Assembly: GCA_950097015.1 (NCBI GenBank)
Contig: CATNEN010000004.1
Coordinates: 124,001-188,000, forward strand
DNA: 64,000 nt
Reading direction: 5' to 3'
From: Macrostomum hystrix
Lineage: Eukaryota; Platyhelminthes; Macrostomidae
Shown here: positions 1 to 20,018 of the stretch, piece after piece
Layout of the letters: the number at the start of each line of letters is the position of its first letter
How positions within the stretch are numbered: position 1 is the stretch's first letter
Translations under genes and position numbers: made by a program
The notes under the pieces: generated by a model
Database searches by the model: none
The model's input: only the letters and a program-made list of their open reading frames with translations
What the model was told of the DNA's origin: nothing

Positions 1-1106
1 GGCTATTAACTCTACCGGACAGGACACTACAGGACGTATCATCGCACCGAGTCTGTGAAGTTGCATTGCTTCAGCTTGGTTTCAGCGTAAGCCGTCAAGG
101 CTTACTGTATGCAGTATCCAGTATATTCTCAAGATTCTGTTTCTAATTATACTTTTTTTTGCATTTTGGCAGGTTTAGCAGTGCATGGTAGTTAATCAAT
201 TATTTGGTATTAAAAAGGAGGGGAGTGCGTTATGGTCCTTCTTAAGCTAGCTTACAGGTTAACTGAGAAGTATGGCAAAACAGAAAGAGGCGACCTGACA
301 CGGTACAAACCAGCCCACATGACGCGCCAATGACCTTTGTGACTTCCGCTAGCTGCTAATTAAGCCTCCAGCTCCCTCCGAGCTCGTGATGCGGTTTGAA
401 GATCCAATATCCCTGGCTCTAGCAGTGCAGAAGCTCGGGAAATGGGAAAGGCGCGATGCGTTGCCAATCAGCTTACTGCATGCTAACTGCGTAAATGTAT
501 CAAAGCTTTACTACGAGCTAACTAAGAGCGACATGAGTTGCTCTCTTCGATCTATGCCAATAATTTTCATACACGTCTAACACATTGGAACACATCTAAC
601 ATTACTCCAGCTGAACATTGCATTTAGCTTTTAGCATTTAGCAGAGACTTTGCGATGCATTTTTTGCAGAACATTTTCTGTATAGTAGGGATATTTTGAG
701 TATACATTAAATACAGTATACATTACATTAATGTAATGTATCTTAATCATTACGCGCCCTCAAAATTCTACATTGATGCCTGCAAAAAGCAATTATGTTT
801 ATATTGTCATTATGTAGGAAAATTCCGGGTATCAATGTCGAAAATTCCGGGCTCCATGTTGTATTATAGACGCTGTTTACCATAGACAACAAAAAGAAGG
901 AGCGTGGGTGAAATCTGGGGGTGTGAAGGCGAAGCCCACACAAGAAGGGGGCAAAGCCCCCACTCTGTATCATAGACAAAAATTTCTTTAAAAAAATTTA
1001 TTTACTTGCCCCGGCTTCCAGAGAAGCGCTGTAATTTTAACTCTGCCAGGATTTAGCAATTTTTTGACGGTCTAACCATGATCAACCATTTAATTAATTT
1101 TCCAAT
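1..1106. other. Intergenic DNA with two GC-rich hairpins
   Basis: No gene is recognised here. The only structure seen is a pair of adjacent hairpins inside an otherwise AT-rich stretch. One lies at 921-941 (arms GTGTG..GGC and GCC..CACAC around a GAA loop). The other lies at 947-961 (GGGGGC, loop AAA, GCCCCC). Such hairpins are common at transposon ends, but no CTRR terminus or target duplication was found beside them. Short open frames here have no recognisable domain. Confidence 0.5.
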
Positions 1107-2496
1107 ATGCCTGGAGAAGTTGTCTCCGGTATGTCAACCGAAGAGTTAGCTTGGATATCATCAGAATCGAACAGTCGGTATTTGGAAGAACTAAGCAAGG
1201 AATTCGCGCACAAGATGGAGTCTGAGGAGATTCAAGACGTTCCGGAGGACGTGATGCAGGAGTTGAATCAGCTTGAGCGAGATGGTCTGTCCGATTCTTC
1301 TGCACGGCAGATGAAGGAAAATGTGAACCGCTTCAAGAGATTTTTGGAAGCAAGCAAGCTGTCAACTGACCTGTTACAAAGTCTAAAGTCTATTTTGGCT
1401 GACTATTTACGCTTCTTCTATTTGAGACTGCGAACAAAGGACGAGCAGTACTATGCTCCAGCAAGTCTTATCTGCATTCGAGCCGGACGGCATCGCTTCT
1501 TCTGTCTGAACCGTCCGGATACGAGTATTAATATTATTGCGGACATTGCTTTCGCGAATGCCAATCGGATGTTGGTATCGATGGTTCACAAGTACAAGCT
1601 AGCCAATCAACCAAAATCCCGAAACAGATTTGCTGCAATTGATAATAATGACCTACAGAAAATCATGGGCTATTTTGATAGGTCAAATGGTGTCATACTA
1701 CAGCAGTAGGCCATTTTTCATCTAATTTATTATTTTGGACTGCGTGGACGAGAAACTCTACCAACGCTGACTAAGGAGAGTTTCGTGTTTTTAGAAGATT
1801 CTGAAGGCCGTGACTATGTCGCACTGAATCATGACCTTTTAAGTAAGAATTCGAAGGCATCTCTGAAGAAGACCGAATTCCATGATGCTAAGCAGGCACG
1901 CATGTATTCGGATTCCGAAAATCGAAATTGTCCCGTTGCTGCATTAAAGATGTACCTGCAGTGCCTAAACGACCTGCGCATCGAGTCGCTTTTCCCGAAG
2001 CCGTGTGTCAACGTTTCAAAAGGTACATCAGATAAGCGCTGGTACTGTGAATCCCGTACGATTGGCAAGAATACGATCGATCAACTCATGAGTCAACTTT
2101 CGAATAATCTTGGTCTTTCTAAGCGTTACACGAATTATTGTATTCGCGTAACCCACGTTACGATTTTGAAAGAGCACGGATTTTCGAATTCAGCGATTGC
2201 TAGTAACACGGGACACAAAAACCCAGAGTGTGGAACGTTACTCCAGGCCATGAGGAGAGACGCCGACTTTCGAGTAATATCAGAAGCATTTGTCCGTCGA
2301 CGCCAGTGTATCGACCGTGCGCGTTAAACGTGTGGGCCCTACTGGTGTGATGTCGATAAAGGAAACAATGTCTAACTGCAATGTTCATCAAGCCGAAGGA
2401 CAAGCTGAGTCGCCTTCGCAAGGTCCATCGATCAGTGTGAATTTTTCCGGAACATTTCAAAATTTTAAGTTCGAGATCCACGGCCTGAAGGACTAG
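1107..2496 (+). pseudogene. Decayed Crypton-type tyrosine recombinase (DUF3504/KIAA1958-like)
   Basis: The frame opens at ATG 1107 and runs to 2327 with a single in-frame TAG at 1707-1709; reading continues in the same frame on both sides. The part before the stop is a helical core-binding-like region. Just after it lies GLRGRE, which fits the first catalytic Arg of a tyrosine recombinase. Near 2140-2220 come an R-x-x-H block and TGHKN, matching the HxxR and GH(K/R) boxes. The C-terminal Tyr is missing in this frame. A Tyr-containing continuation (ERYSRP) appears in the next frame near 2230, followed by two stops and then an open tail to 2496, so a frameshift is likely. KIAA1958, ZMYM and KCTD1-like proteins are domesticated relatives of Crypton recombinases. 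This copy should be inactive. Terminal sequences of the element were not identified. Confidence 0.62.
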
Positions 2497-2570
2497 TTGA
2501 CCTGCAGTCTGATAGTTTCGATAATGAACTGCGAATAAGACAAACTTTTACTACGAGTAACTGCATGGTT

Positions 2571-2602
2571 GTTTGAATGTTTGAATGTTTGAATGCTTGA
2601 AT
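2571..2602. repeat. 8-bp microsatellite (TTTGAATG)
   Basis: About four imperfect tandem copies of TTTGAATG lie just after the Crypton remnant. From here to 3337 the DNA is AT-rich, with no gene or repeat that I can support. Confidence 0.6.
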
Positions 2603-3337
2603 GCGTATGTTTCTATGTTTCATCGTTATTTCCTATTTAAAATTAAAATATACCATAGATATATTCAAGGCAAAAGTGTTCTCATTGACGCCCCGAAAAA
2701 TCATCGCTATGCCCGCAAAAGTTAATGACAATACATGAACTTTACTGAAAGTATATTCCGCAAAATTCGTAGGCTATATACATATGCAAATCAAGCAATG
2801 ATCTAAGATAAACCCGACAAAGACAGGTGTCTAAGAGTAAACACGTTCCTTTCCATTCTGAAAGTGAATTTAGGAAGAAAAAAAGTTCAGAAAATCATGT
2901 GGCACAAGCCAATAAGAATTAATTTCCTGACAGATTTTGCAACATTTTTCCTATATTGGCTTCTTTAGTATAAATTACGAATTATAGAAAATCGTGCAAT
3001 ATAAAGTCTAACTCGGATTGCCCACTGCGAAACTAGTGATTCGAAGTGGACTCTCGTTCATATATAAATCAATAAGTACGAGTATATTTTAGCAAGAAAT
3101 TCAAAGCAAGACCTGTGTAAATTATTAAGCGTGTCACGTGACAAGCGTACTTAGTTTTTAATGGTGCTAAATGCGCTCTGACTGCATTGATAACAGTATT
3201 TGCTTTCAATACTGTTATACTGTGATAAACAATAGGATTTGTATTTGCGGTGTTAGATCCAACTTATCTGTGCTGGTGGCGATGCTGGAAGAAGCACATT
3301 CGCATTGTTGGGGACGCCGTAGAGTGTTGATTGCGTC

Positions 3338-4110
3338 TCGGCGGTGTTGGAGGCGGTCATATCGATGTTAGAAGGGTCTTGGTGGTGTTGGACGCGGTCT
3401 TAGCGGTGATAGAAGGGTCTTGGTGGTGTTGGAGGCGGTCTTAGCGGTGATAGAAGGGTCTTGGTGGTGTTGGAGGCGGTCATATTGATGTTAGAAGGGT
3501 CTTGGTGGTGTTGGAGGCTGTCGTAGCGGTGTTAGAAGGGTCTTGGTGGTGTTGGAGGCGGTCTTAGCGGTGATAGAAGGGTCTTGGTGGTGTTGGAGGC
3601 GGTCTTAGCGGTGATAGAAGGGTCTTGGTGGTGCTGGAGGCTGTCTTAGCGGTGTTAGAAGGGTCTTGGTGGTGTTGGAGGCGGTCTTAGCGGTGATAGA
3701 AGGGTCTTGGTGGTGCTGGAGGCTGTCTTAGCGGTGATAGAAGGGTCTTGGTGGTGTTGGAGGCGGTCTTAGCGGTGATAGAAGGGTCTTGGTGGTGCTG
3801 GAGGCTGTCTTAGCGGTGTTAAAAGGGTCTTGGTGGTGTTGGAGGCGGTCTTAGCGGTGATAGAAGGGTCTTGGTGGTGCTGGAGGCTGTCGTAGCGGTG
3901 TTAGAAGGGTCTTGGTGGTGTTGGAGGCGGTCATATTGATGTTAGAAGGGTCTTAGTGGTGCTGGAGGCTGTCGTAGCGGTGTTAGAAGGGTCTTGGTGG
4001 TGTTGGAGGCTGTCGTAGCGGTGATAGAAGGGTCTTGGTGGTGTTGGAGGCGGTCTTAGCGGTGATAGAAGGGTCTTGGTGGTGTTGGAGGCGTCGCGGT
4101 GGTATTGAGC
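3338..4110. repeat. 41-bp minisatellite array
   Basis: About 18-19 tandem copies of a 41-bp unit that begins TTGGTGGTGTTGGAGGCGGT. Variants differ at a few sites (TTAGCGGTGAT, CATATTGATGTT, CGTAGCGGTGTT). The array is G-rich on the plus strand. No gene is seen around it, and 4111-5425 holds nothing that I can identify. Confidence 0.92.
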
Positions 4111-5425
4111 GCATTGAAGCACTTAAGATGTCAAAGTGAAGTGTTAAAGCAGAGATAGTAAGTGTTCGCTGACAGTTGAATTTTCGTTCCGCTGTAGCCT
4201 GTGATGACAACAGCGAAGTGAACAGCAAAATGCATTGCGAACAACGCAATCGTAATCCGTAGCTCTAGATCGGCATATATGTAATATGAAATGCGTGCAG
4301 ATTTGTGCGAAAAAGAAAACCCGAAGTGGAACCCCGAAAAAGCATCAATAAAACGAGCCGATCTGAGGCTTGTTTGATCTGTATCAATCGGTTGGCCTAG
4401 TAGCGAATCGGTCATTCAGCTAGCAGTGGCAAGCACATTTGTTCCCACCGTCATTACTGGTATCGCGCCACGATAATGTAGAGGCTTTCAGAAGAAAAAC
4501 AGATGAGATACAGATGGCTGATAGGCTCGGAGTTTTAACAAAGAAATAAGAGTACTGTTTTACCATATGCTACTAGTACTCGAATACTCGTACATGACTC
4601 ACAAAGTAGTGTACATTGGTTGGGTCGGGTCGATTCGTCGATTCGGCGCGACTTTTGAAGACTTATAAGTTTTATGCTAAATTATTTTTATCTAAGAATT
4701 CAAGATTTGGGATGAGAAATAGAAAGGCAGGTTCGGACAACATAATCAAAAGAATCGAAAAAAAGTCGCGACAACTTAATTATTCAGATTATATTTCTCT
4801 TCAGCATGATACAAGCTCGCATTGCTGATTGCCCAGCGCCATCAAAGCTTGTATTAAAAACAACAGGTTTGTTTGCTTATATCTTTTGAGAACATTAGAT
4901 GCAAGTTAGCACAACCGTTTCAAGTGAGCTAAATCGAACCAGTTTTTATGCCAGCTTAAGGTAGCTTTGCTTATTTATATGACAAGTGCTCAGCTAATAA
5001 TGATTGAGCCTTAAAAAACGACAGTTTTTAGCAGCCTAGACAGTGACGAATCAATTTCCTTGATTCACTCTATAGCCAGTTCTACAAACTGCATTAAATG
5101 ATTGAATTAAGGAACCTGCGAACTTGCTTGCAGCTTCACTTCAACGCGATCCAGTCATCTAGAAAAACATTTCCCAAATTAAAAAAATCACCACTTCTTT
5201 AAAGTGACTGCAGCAGAATTCTTAACAAGCAGGCGATATAATGTCAATGATGCTGATGATAAATAGTAGAGGAAGTGACAAAGTATTTCAAAACAAAAGT
5301 AACGCTACTACAAATTACGGAGTAATGGATTGTGCGAACACGCTAGAGTTAGCTTCTAACTGAGGTACTCAGCTCAGAGTGAGCATGGGCTGCTGGCCCT
5401 CTCTCCAACTTGACCTAATCTCCCT

Positions 5426-5676
5426 TTACTCCTCCATCCCTCCCTTCAATACCCTACACCATCCCTCCCTTCAATACCCTACATCATCTCTCTATGCAAT
5501 CCCCTACATCATCTCTCTATGCAATCCCCTACATCATCTCTCTATGCAATCCCCTACATCATCTCTCTATGCAATCCCCTACATCATCTCTCCCTGCAAT
5601 CCCCTACATCATCTCTCCCTGCAATCCCCTACATCATCTCTCCCTGCAATCCACTACATCATCTCTCCCTATGATC
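5426..5676. repeat. 25-bp minisatellite array
   Basis: About ten tandem copies of a 25-bp unit containing ACATCATCTCTCTATGCAAT followed by CCCCT. The 5' copies are more diverged (CCCTTCAATACC). The open frames over it only reflect the unit. From 5677 to 6340 I see no gene; a frame at 6130-6369 ends in a CAG run and lacks any known domain. Confidence 0.88.
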
Positions 5677-6341
5677 GATAATCCCCTACATTAATGACTG
5701 CAATACTCAGCAAATACTATAAGTACAGAACATCTAAGAACGTTTAGAATAAAGTGCATTTCATCAGATCCAAAACTGAAGTGGCAAATAAAAGTGCAAT
5801 CGCTAGTGATAAAAGCCTAGTTGGGATAAAATTTATTGTAGAGCAGGCGGTATTAATCTACATAAACTGCTTAAAACATTAAACAATACTACTTAGTACA
5901 AAGTCTATTCTAAATGATTCTAGAATGTTACTAAATAAAAGTACCTAACGCCTATTAAGCTGAACGATTCGCAAGATGTGAAAAGCTTGTTGAATTGTGA
6001 AAAGCTTATAGTGGACATCAATACTAGCCGAGAAATGACAAACCGTTGTTTTGATGCTTGAGACCAAAAGCGTCAAGAAAGAAAATGACACGTGGAAGAG
6101 AGATCGAGTAGATTGAAGCAGAAAGTCAGATGAAATCAAGTCCTAAGAAGCAGGAAAAAGAAAAAGAAAATTTAGTAATTTTGTGTAAGGACAAAGATGA
6201 TCTTGAGGTCATTTTCTCTTCCGTCAATCTTCTAATAGCAGCCCAGAAAACAAGCAAAACACCGCAAAAAATACGAGCGAAAAATGGAGAACAAAAATTC
6301 GCTACCGAAGAAAAAAATCTAAATATTATTTTGAGTGTGCC

Positions 6342-6366
6342 AGCAGCAGCAGCAGCAGCAGCAGTA
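6342..6366. repeat. (CAG)n microsatellite
   Basis: About eight CAG triplets. An (AAT)n run lies nearby at about 6484-6501. Neither is in a recognised gene. Confidence 0.8.
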
Positions 6367-6604
6367 TAGGCAGCATCACGTGTTTGATTGAGGCAACCTA
6401 GCTAATTATGTCAACTGGGTCAATTATCAGTTATTATATCGGCGAGCTGGAATGCCGCCCAATTGGGATATCGACGAATCGGGATAATAATAATAATAAT
6501 AAAAGGGCAATTCTGCCCATTTCGCTGACTCCTGAGCACACACGCACACAGATGCTGTACGAAAGCATACGCTCACACAGGTGTGTACATCTGCCCTGAT
6601 TTTC

Positions 6605-6800
6605 TCATCGTCAGGCAGTGTACACTCTCACTGTACCTTGGAGGTTGGCCCTCAAGGGTGAAAATTGCACGTCAAGCCCCAAAGCCTTCTCTCCGCGGCT
6701 GCGCCCCAATTTAATGTGGCCTCGCCGCGGAATCGAGCTCAGGGACCTTGGTGCGAGAGGCAGACGCGTTACCCGCTCTGCCACCAAGCCTAACATAACA
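6605..6800 (-). mobile_element. tRNA-derived SINE copy
   Basis: Read on the minus strand, the element begins with a tRNA-like head. An A box (TGGCAGAGCGGGT) is followed about 35 nt later by a B box (AGCTCGATTCC), the internal RNA polymerase III promoter layout. A GC-rich body follows and the sequence then fades into AT-rich DNA. It does not fold as an intact tRNA, so it is a SINE or tRNA pseudogene. I did not find a target-site duplication. It differs from the SINE family at 18.3, 37.6 and 54.0 kb. Confidence 0.6.
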
Positions 6801-7121
6801 TAAAAAACACCGATTTATTAATGAAATTTAAAATTACAACCAAAAAGCCATTCAGCTAGCTGAGTTAGAAACAGGAAAACTTTACGGGGACGAACAGCAT
6901 AGTTGATAATGGGCTACAACTGCGCTCAAATATACATCATGATAATCAGTAGGGCTAGACTATTCGAAAATAAAATTTTAATAAAAACGCTAAGAAAAAA
7001 ATCTTTGGAGTCTGTGTGCAGCAAAGCTGAAACACAATGAAAACAAAAACAATCAAATTAAAATTCGCTCCAGATTAATATTAGATTGAACAATAACTGC
7101 ACCAGAACTAAATCGGCCAAT
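6801..7121. other. AT-rich spacer downstream of the AHCYL-like gene
   Basis: No gene or repeat recognised. This is the region just past the predicted poly(A) signal of the minus-strand gene. Confidence 0.5.
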
Positions 7122-7126
7122 TTTAT

Positions 7127-7127
<1 letters not shown>
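7122..7127 (-). promoter_or_regulatory. Poly(A) signal AATAAA overlapping the AHCYL-like stop codon
   Basis: On the minus strand the CDS ends TAC TGA and the A of TGA is the first A of AATAAA. If this hexamer is used, with cleavage normally 10-30 nt downstream, the 3' UTR would be only about 15-30 nt. Confidence 0.55.
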
Positions 7128-15601
<8,474 letters not shown>

Positions 15602-18082
15602 GCTCCTTTGGAATTATAACGGCTGTCTTTTAGGAGGTGGGGGCGAGCAGCGGAGCTTTAGGAGCTGCCGCAAACTGAAGACAAGCGTCACACAAAAAGT
15701 CGGGCGTTGATTCTTTGTGCGTGCCCGCTATTGTGTTGCTGATAAGAGAATTAGAATATATATATACTTGGGAAGAGAGCCCTGCAGGAACGTATAAAGG
15801 ATGATAAGCTGTCAGGCGGCTCAGTGGGAGATTTGGGGATTTGAGAATAGTGCCGAAGGGAAGGCAATAGAGATAGAGTGAGGGACAGGCAGCCCGTATG
15901 ATGGGAAGGGATTAAGAAATTCTACTGGCCGGTGGTTGGATGGGAGCGCGCAGGGGCACTGGGTGGGGAAAAATTTACACCAAATTGCAGAGCGGCAAAG
16001 GACAGGGAACGGCTCAGAGACCTAAGTCTGTATTCCACTTTACTCAACAGACTCATAAGGCATTCTTGGCTCCTTTAGCGCTCCTTTCCGCTGCCTATTC
16101 ATAGAGTTGACCGGGCAGTAAAGCACAAGCAGTCAATGGAATTTGGACACAGCGCTCCACTCACAACATAATACTACGCAGTGCTATGCTGCTACATGTT
16201 AACTTCAAGATTAGGTCTGTCTTAGAGAACACGTTTTAGGAGATGCAGTACTTTTCAATCTATCTCTTTTAGGCAACGCATTTTTCATACGTTCTATCTA
16301 ATCTCTATCGGTCGATCAGACGGTAGCTTGCATACAGTTCATACCACTAGGAATAATAAATTTCGCTACTCTAGGTGCCATGCAGACGCTATGGAGCAAG
16401 TATAACACTGAACTGCCTCTGCCGGTTGATAAAGACAAGGAAAGAAATGAAAGCAGGAAACATATATGCTCATGGCAACTCATCTCCCAGAACAGTCGCG
16501 CACTCCCAGTGGACAATATGCATTATTTTATGCATAGCTAAATATGAAGTCGCAGTGGCGCCATGGCAGAGAGCACTTTACTCCACGGGACCACAGGCAC
16601 TTCGGTCGAGCATAACTACAGGCGTGCCACAGCTGTGTCAGGCTCTCTCCCTCCTTTCACAGTCGATCTCTGCCACTCTGCCTCCGCCACATCATCAACT
16701 CCAAGCTCCGTATAAGTGCGACTGGAAGCTGAAAAAAGCACAAAAATTCAATCAAGACGACCTCGCGAGGCGGCATTGGAGAAGAGAAAAAGCGGAGCCA
16801 GGAGTGTGTTGGTCTGGGCTAAAGTGCTTGCGACCAACACTTGTTGCTGAGGCAAGCAGGCGCCGTACGAATAAGAATGATAAGCGACGGGTGGGAAGCT
16901 GTCTTGAGGGCAGTGCATTGGCAGACCAGCGGTAACATGGCTCTTGATAGCTCGGCCTATCCAACTACTCTTTTAGTAAGAAAATTGTTCAGACAGACGG
17001 ACACGTCTGACAGGCTTCACATTTCCAACAGATCCAAGTCAACTGACTAGTCCAACACCTTCCATCAACAGATTGAAGAAGGACAAGTGAGTGCGTCCAA
17101 TTAAGCCGAAATATTGAGGCACTTGATAGCTATTAGGTCACGAATTGTAGGAATAGCTGCTATATGTGATGAAACTCATGTTTGCTAAATAAATATTAAG
17201 CTATCTGTAGATACCAACCAAAACTTTTTAATCTTTATAATACAAATAAAACGTAAGTATGCTTCACAATAATATGATTTTACTTATCTATGCCACATAG
17301 ACTCAAAGTTCAAGAAGCAAAGGAGAAATAGTAAATTAGAAGAAAATTTGCATAGAGACATTGAGTAAGTCTTGTACTTATTTGAGAATGAACTCATGAA
17401 TTTGAGTAGAAGGTCCGATTAGTTAGCCGCGTTAGTCAGGAAGGGATAAGAAAAGAATAGTTGGCCAGCACTAGTATGGGGGGGAAGTTGCCAGCCCAGA
17501 GATTTACTATCGATCCGAGAGAATCGAGGCCGGCCTAAAGAAGTAATAAGGACAGAAATGGGAAGAGATCGCAAATTTTCCGCGAAAAGAGAAATTCTAT
17601 AGGATGGGCTAGTTCGTATAGGGGCAGCGCTATAGAAGAGTTAGGCCTGGGGTTTTTTGGGCACTTAGGCTAACGAGACTTTTGACGGCTTTGGTCAAGT
17701 CGCTGACTGGATGCGGTCAAGTCGCTAAGTCAACTTGTTGGAGAACAAAAATTAGAAAGTTAAAGAGCGATTTGAACTAGCGGAAGGTCTTAGAGAAAGT
17801 CGTACACCGCGTACCTTCCCACCTAGCTGTGAAGCCGCAGCATTAGCCGGGGTAGAAATTAGGGTGGGTGTGCCTGTTAGGGTACGAAGCCGCGACTGCC
17901 AGTGAAGGCATAAAGTGTCTAGGGCCAAAGCCTATGTAAAGAAAGCCAGCGTTGCTAGCTGAAGGCTAAAGCGCTGGATTGCGATAAAGGTACGGATTGC
18001 GGGCACAAGAATCCTGGACCGAAATAATAAAAAGCACAGTTTTCCTTCCGCCTCCGTTTAAGTAGCTGACAACTATAAGAAT
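15602..18082. other. Upstream region of the AHCYL-like gene
   Basis: The 5' flank of the minus-strand AHCYL-like gene. I could not identify a TATA box or untranslated first exon with confidence. The longest open frame (16375-16935, plus) has no known domain, no codon-bias signal that I can judge and no family resemblance, so I do not call it. Confidence 0.4.
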
Positions 18083-18165
18083 GCTAAGAGTCCATGGACA
18101 GTTGCACGTAGCCTTCAGACACGGCTGTGCATACTAGCTGTACATCTGGCCCAACTAGTTGAAGT
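18083..18165 (+). mobile_element. 3' fragment of the central-domain SINE
   Basis: This stretch contains GTCCATGGACAGTTGC, GTAGCCTTCAGAC and CGGCTGTGCA, matching the 3' body of the SINEs at 37.6 and 54.0 kb. The tRNA head is missing. It lies just beside a second copy in the opposite orientation. Confidence 0.55.
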
Positions 18166-18251
18166 GTTATCTCCGTCTTCTATCTATCCGATTTGCTAAC
18201 GTTGCTAACTCCCCTCTATGAGTGGCACTGATTTATGAGGACAAATAGCAA

Positions 18252-18440
18252 AATTATTAATTACACCTGCCCTATCATTACTTACTGAGATTCTGTTACC
18301 AATTTAACAACTGGGTGAACTGAAACTATGTAGAGTTAAGTGTCTTGCTAAAGGACAAACATTGTTATAGTGGAGTCAGTAATCGAACCCCCGACCTTCA
18401 AGTTGTGAGCCCGACGCTCTAACCACTAGGGTAGTCCAAC
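18252..18440 (-). mobile_element. tRNA-headed central-domain SINE copy
   Basis: On the minus strand it starts with a tRNA-like head (CTAGTGGTTAGAGCGTCGG, B box GGGGTTCGATT). The conserved core follows: TTTAGCAAGACACTTAACTC, then TTCAGTTCACCCAGTTGTTA. The end is AT-rich, ATTAATAATTT. It matches the copies at 37607-37870 and 53966-54280, though it lacks their middle-to-3' body. The core recalls the conserved central domains (Meta/MESC type) known from invertebrate SINEs; that link is from memory. Confidence 0.75.
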
Positions 18441-20018
18441 CGTTGATAACAAAAGAACTGCACTCAGATACATGAGCAATGTGCTATTGTTTAATTGCAG
18501 CCCACCAACGTTCTTTAACAAGCAAGAAGTACGGCGCGTCATTTTAGGTTTTATTTAGAGAGCGGAAGATCAATATTCCTTTTTAGTGCAATGCCTAATA
18601 ATAATGAGCCTAGTTAATCAATACTGTGAGGGAAAAAATTGCCAATCGAACCAGAATAGCGTTCGCTCTACCTTTTGCTTATTATCCTTCTGTGCCTTAA
18701 GCTACAAAAAGACTCCAATGCAAGACTCCTTCTCAACCGATAAGATAATTTCTAGTTAAAGTAGTGCTTATAATTCTTGTAACTAAGCTCCTAGTTTACA
18801 ATGATATTTTGTACAAGTGTAGGAGCGTTTACCAAAATATCGATCCAATTATCAGCTAGCCTAGGCTCTGAAGAATGTTGTATCAAAGCTAGCGGGTAGA
18901 GATAAGCAAATATAGATTCTGACTGGCTGGAATCACACATTTTTTGATCTACTGAAAGTAATATAGAGCGAGTAAAACACAGACAGTAACCCAAATGTAC
19001 ACACAAAGCTACTAACCTTGCGAATCAATATGGATGACAACGGAGGAAAGTGATTTGAGTAGCTTAGTAGAATCCTGGGAGGACACGAACTCAGAACTTT
19101 GCAAAACGGCAAATCCAATATACTCAGTAGGGCGGCTCAAAGTTTATATCAAGCTGCGAATAGAGAGAGAGAGGAAGAGAGGCAAGGAACCGTTTTTACT
19201 TTGTTAACCAATCGAAGACCAGCAAATGCTGACACAGTTTAGGCACAGTGTAAGGAGCAGGGTGAAGTGCTTCAAAGCAGCAGTTGAAGCTTATTGATAA
19301 GATAAAATTTAGTCATGTAGGCATGGGAAAGAGCCATTGATACTGTAAAGCAGTGAAACAATTGGGACACCAAACAGCGTGTTAGCCTATATATGCAAGC
19401 TAAATCTATAGTTTGCATGCAAACAACTCATGTTCAAGCTGTTTATAACTCGCAGTAAAACCAACCCACCTGAAATTAAGACACAGTGAGGCCTGTATGC
19501 TCCGGATGCTCAGGTGTCAGCGGTCTACTGCTAATGCATCAATATCCGCAGCCCCTTACAGCCCCGTGAATATGAGTTAGCTTTAACCAGTCATATTTAA
19601 CTGTACACATAAAGCTTTCCTTCATTCAATTTGCTTGAATCACTAAACTAAAACTAAAGAGAAACTCAGAAAATCAGTCGGGATAAGGACAGAAAATGCT
19701 ATCTCGGACTGTAAATGTTCTAATTAGTGCTCTTGTGAAGTAGGAGAGGAGAGCAAAGTGATGGCCAAGTTATAGCACTTCATCTATTCCCAGAGAATAT
19801 GCAATTAGAGTACGATGAGGAGGGACGTTATATGAAGCTCAGAGAGATTTTAGAAGTAATTCAATTCTAAAAAATCCTAATCCATATCCTAGATTAATCT
19901 ACCTGGAAGCTTTAACCTTGCCTGAAAATCCTACTTTCTACATTGCTTCTATTTGTTAGAAGCTTGCGATGGTTTTAGAATCACTAGACAAAATGCAGGC
20001 AAAATGTGACATGCTGCA
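18441..20018. other. Intergenic DNA without a supported gene
   Basis: AT-rich sequence with no recognised gene or array. A minus-strand segment near 19020-19080 has AG and GT flanks, but it is short and has no identifiable product, so it is not called. Confidence 0.4.

Noticed and set aside
743-979. 78-residue minus-strand frame
   Set aside because: It crosses two perfect hairpins and has no known domain; more likely repeat-derived.
16375-16935. 186-residue plus-strand frame
   Set aside because: No recognisable domain, opposite strand to the AHCYL 5' flank, and no splice or start context that supports it.
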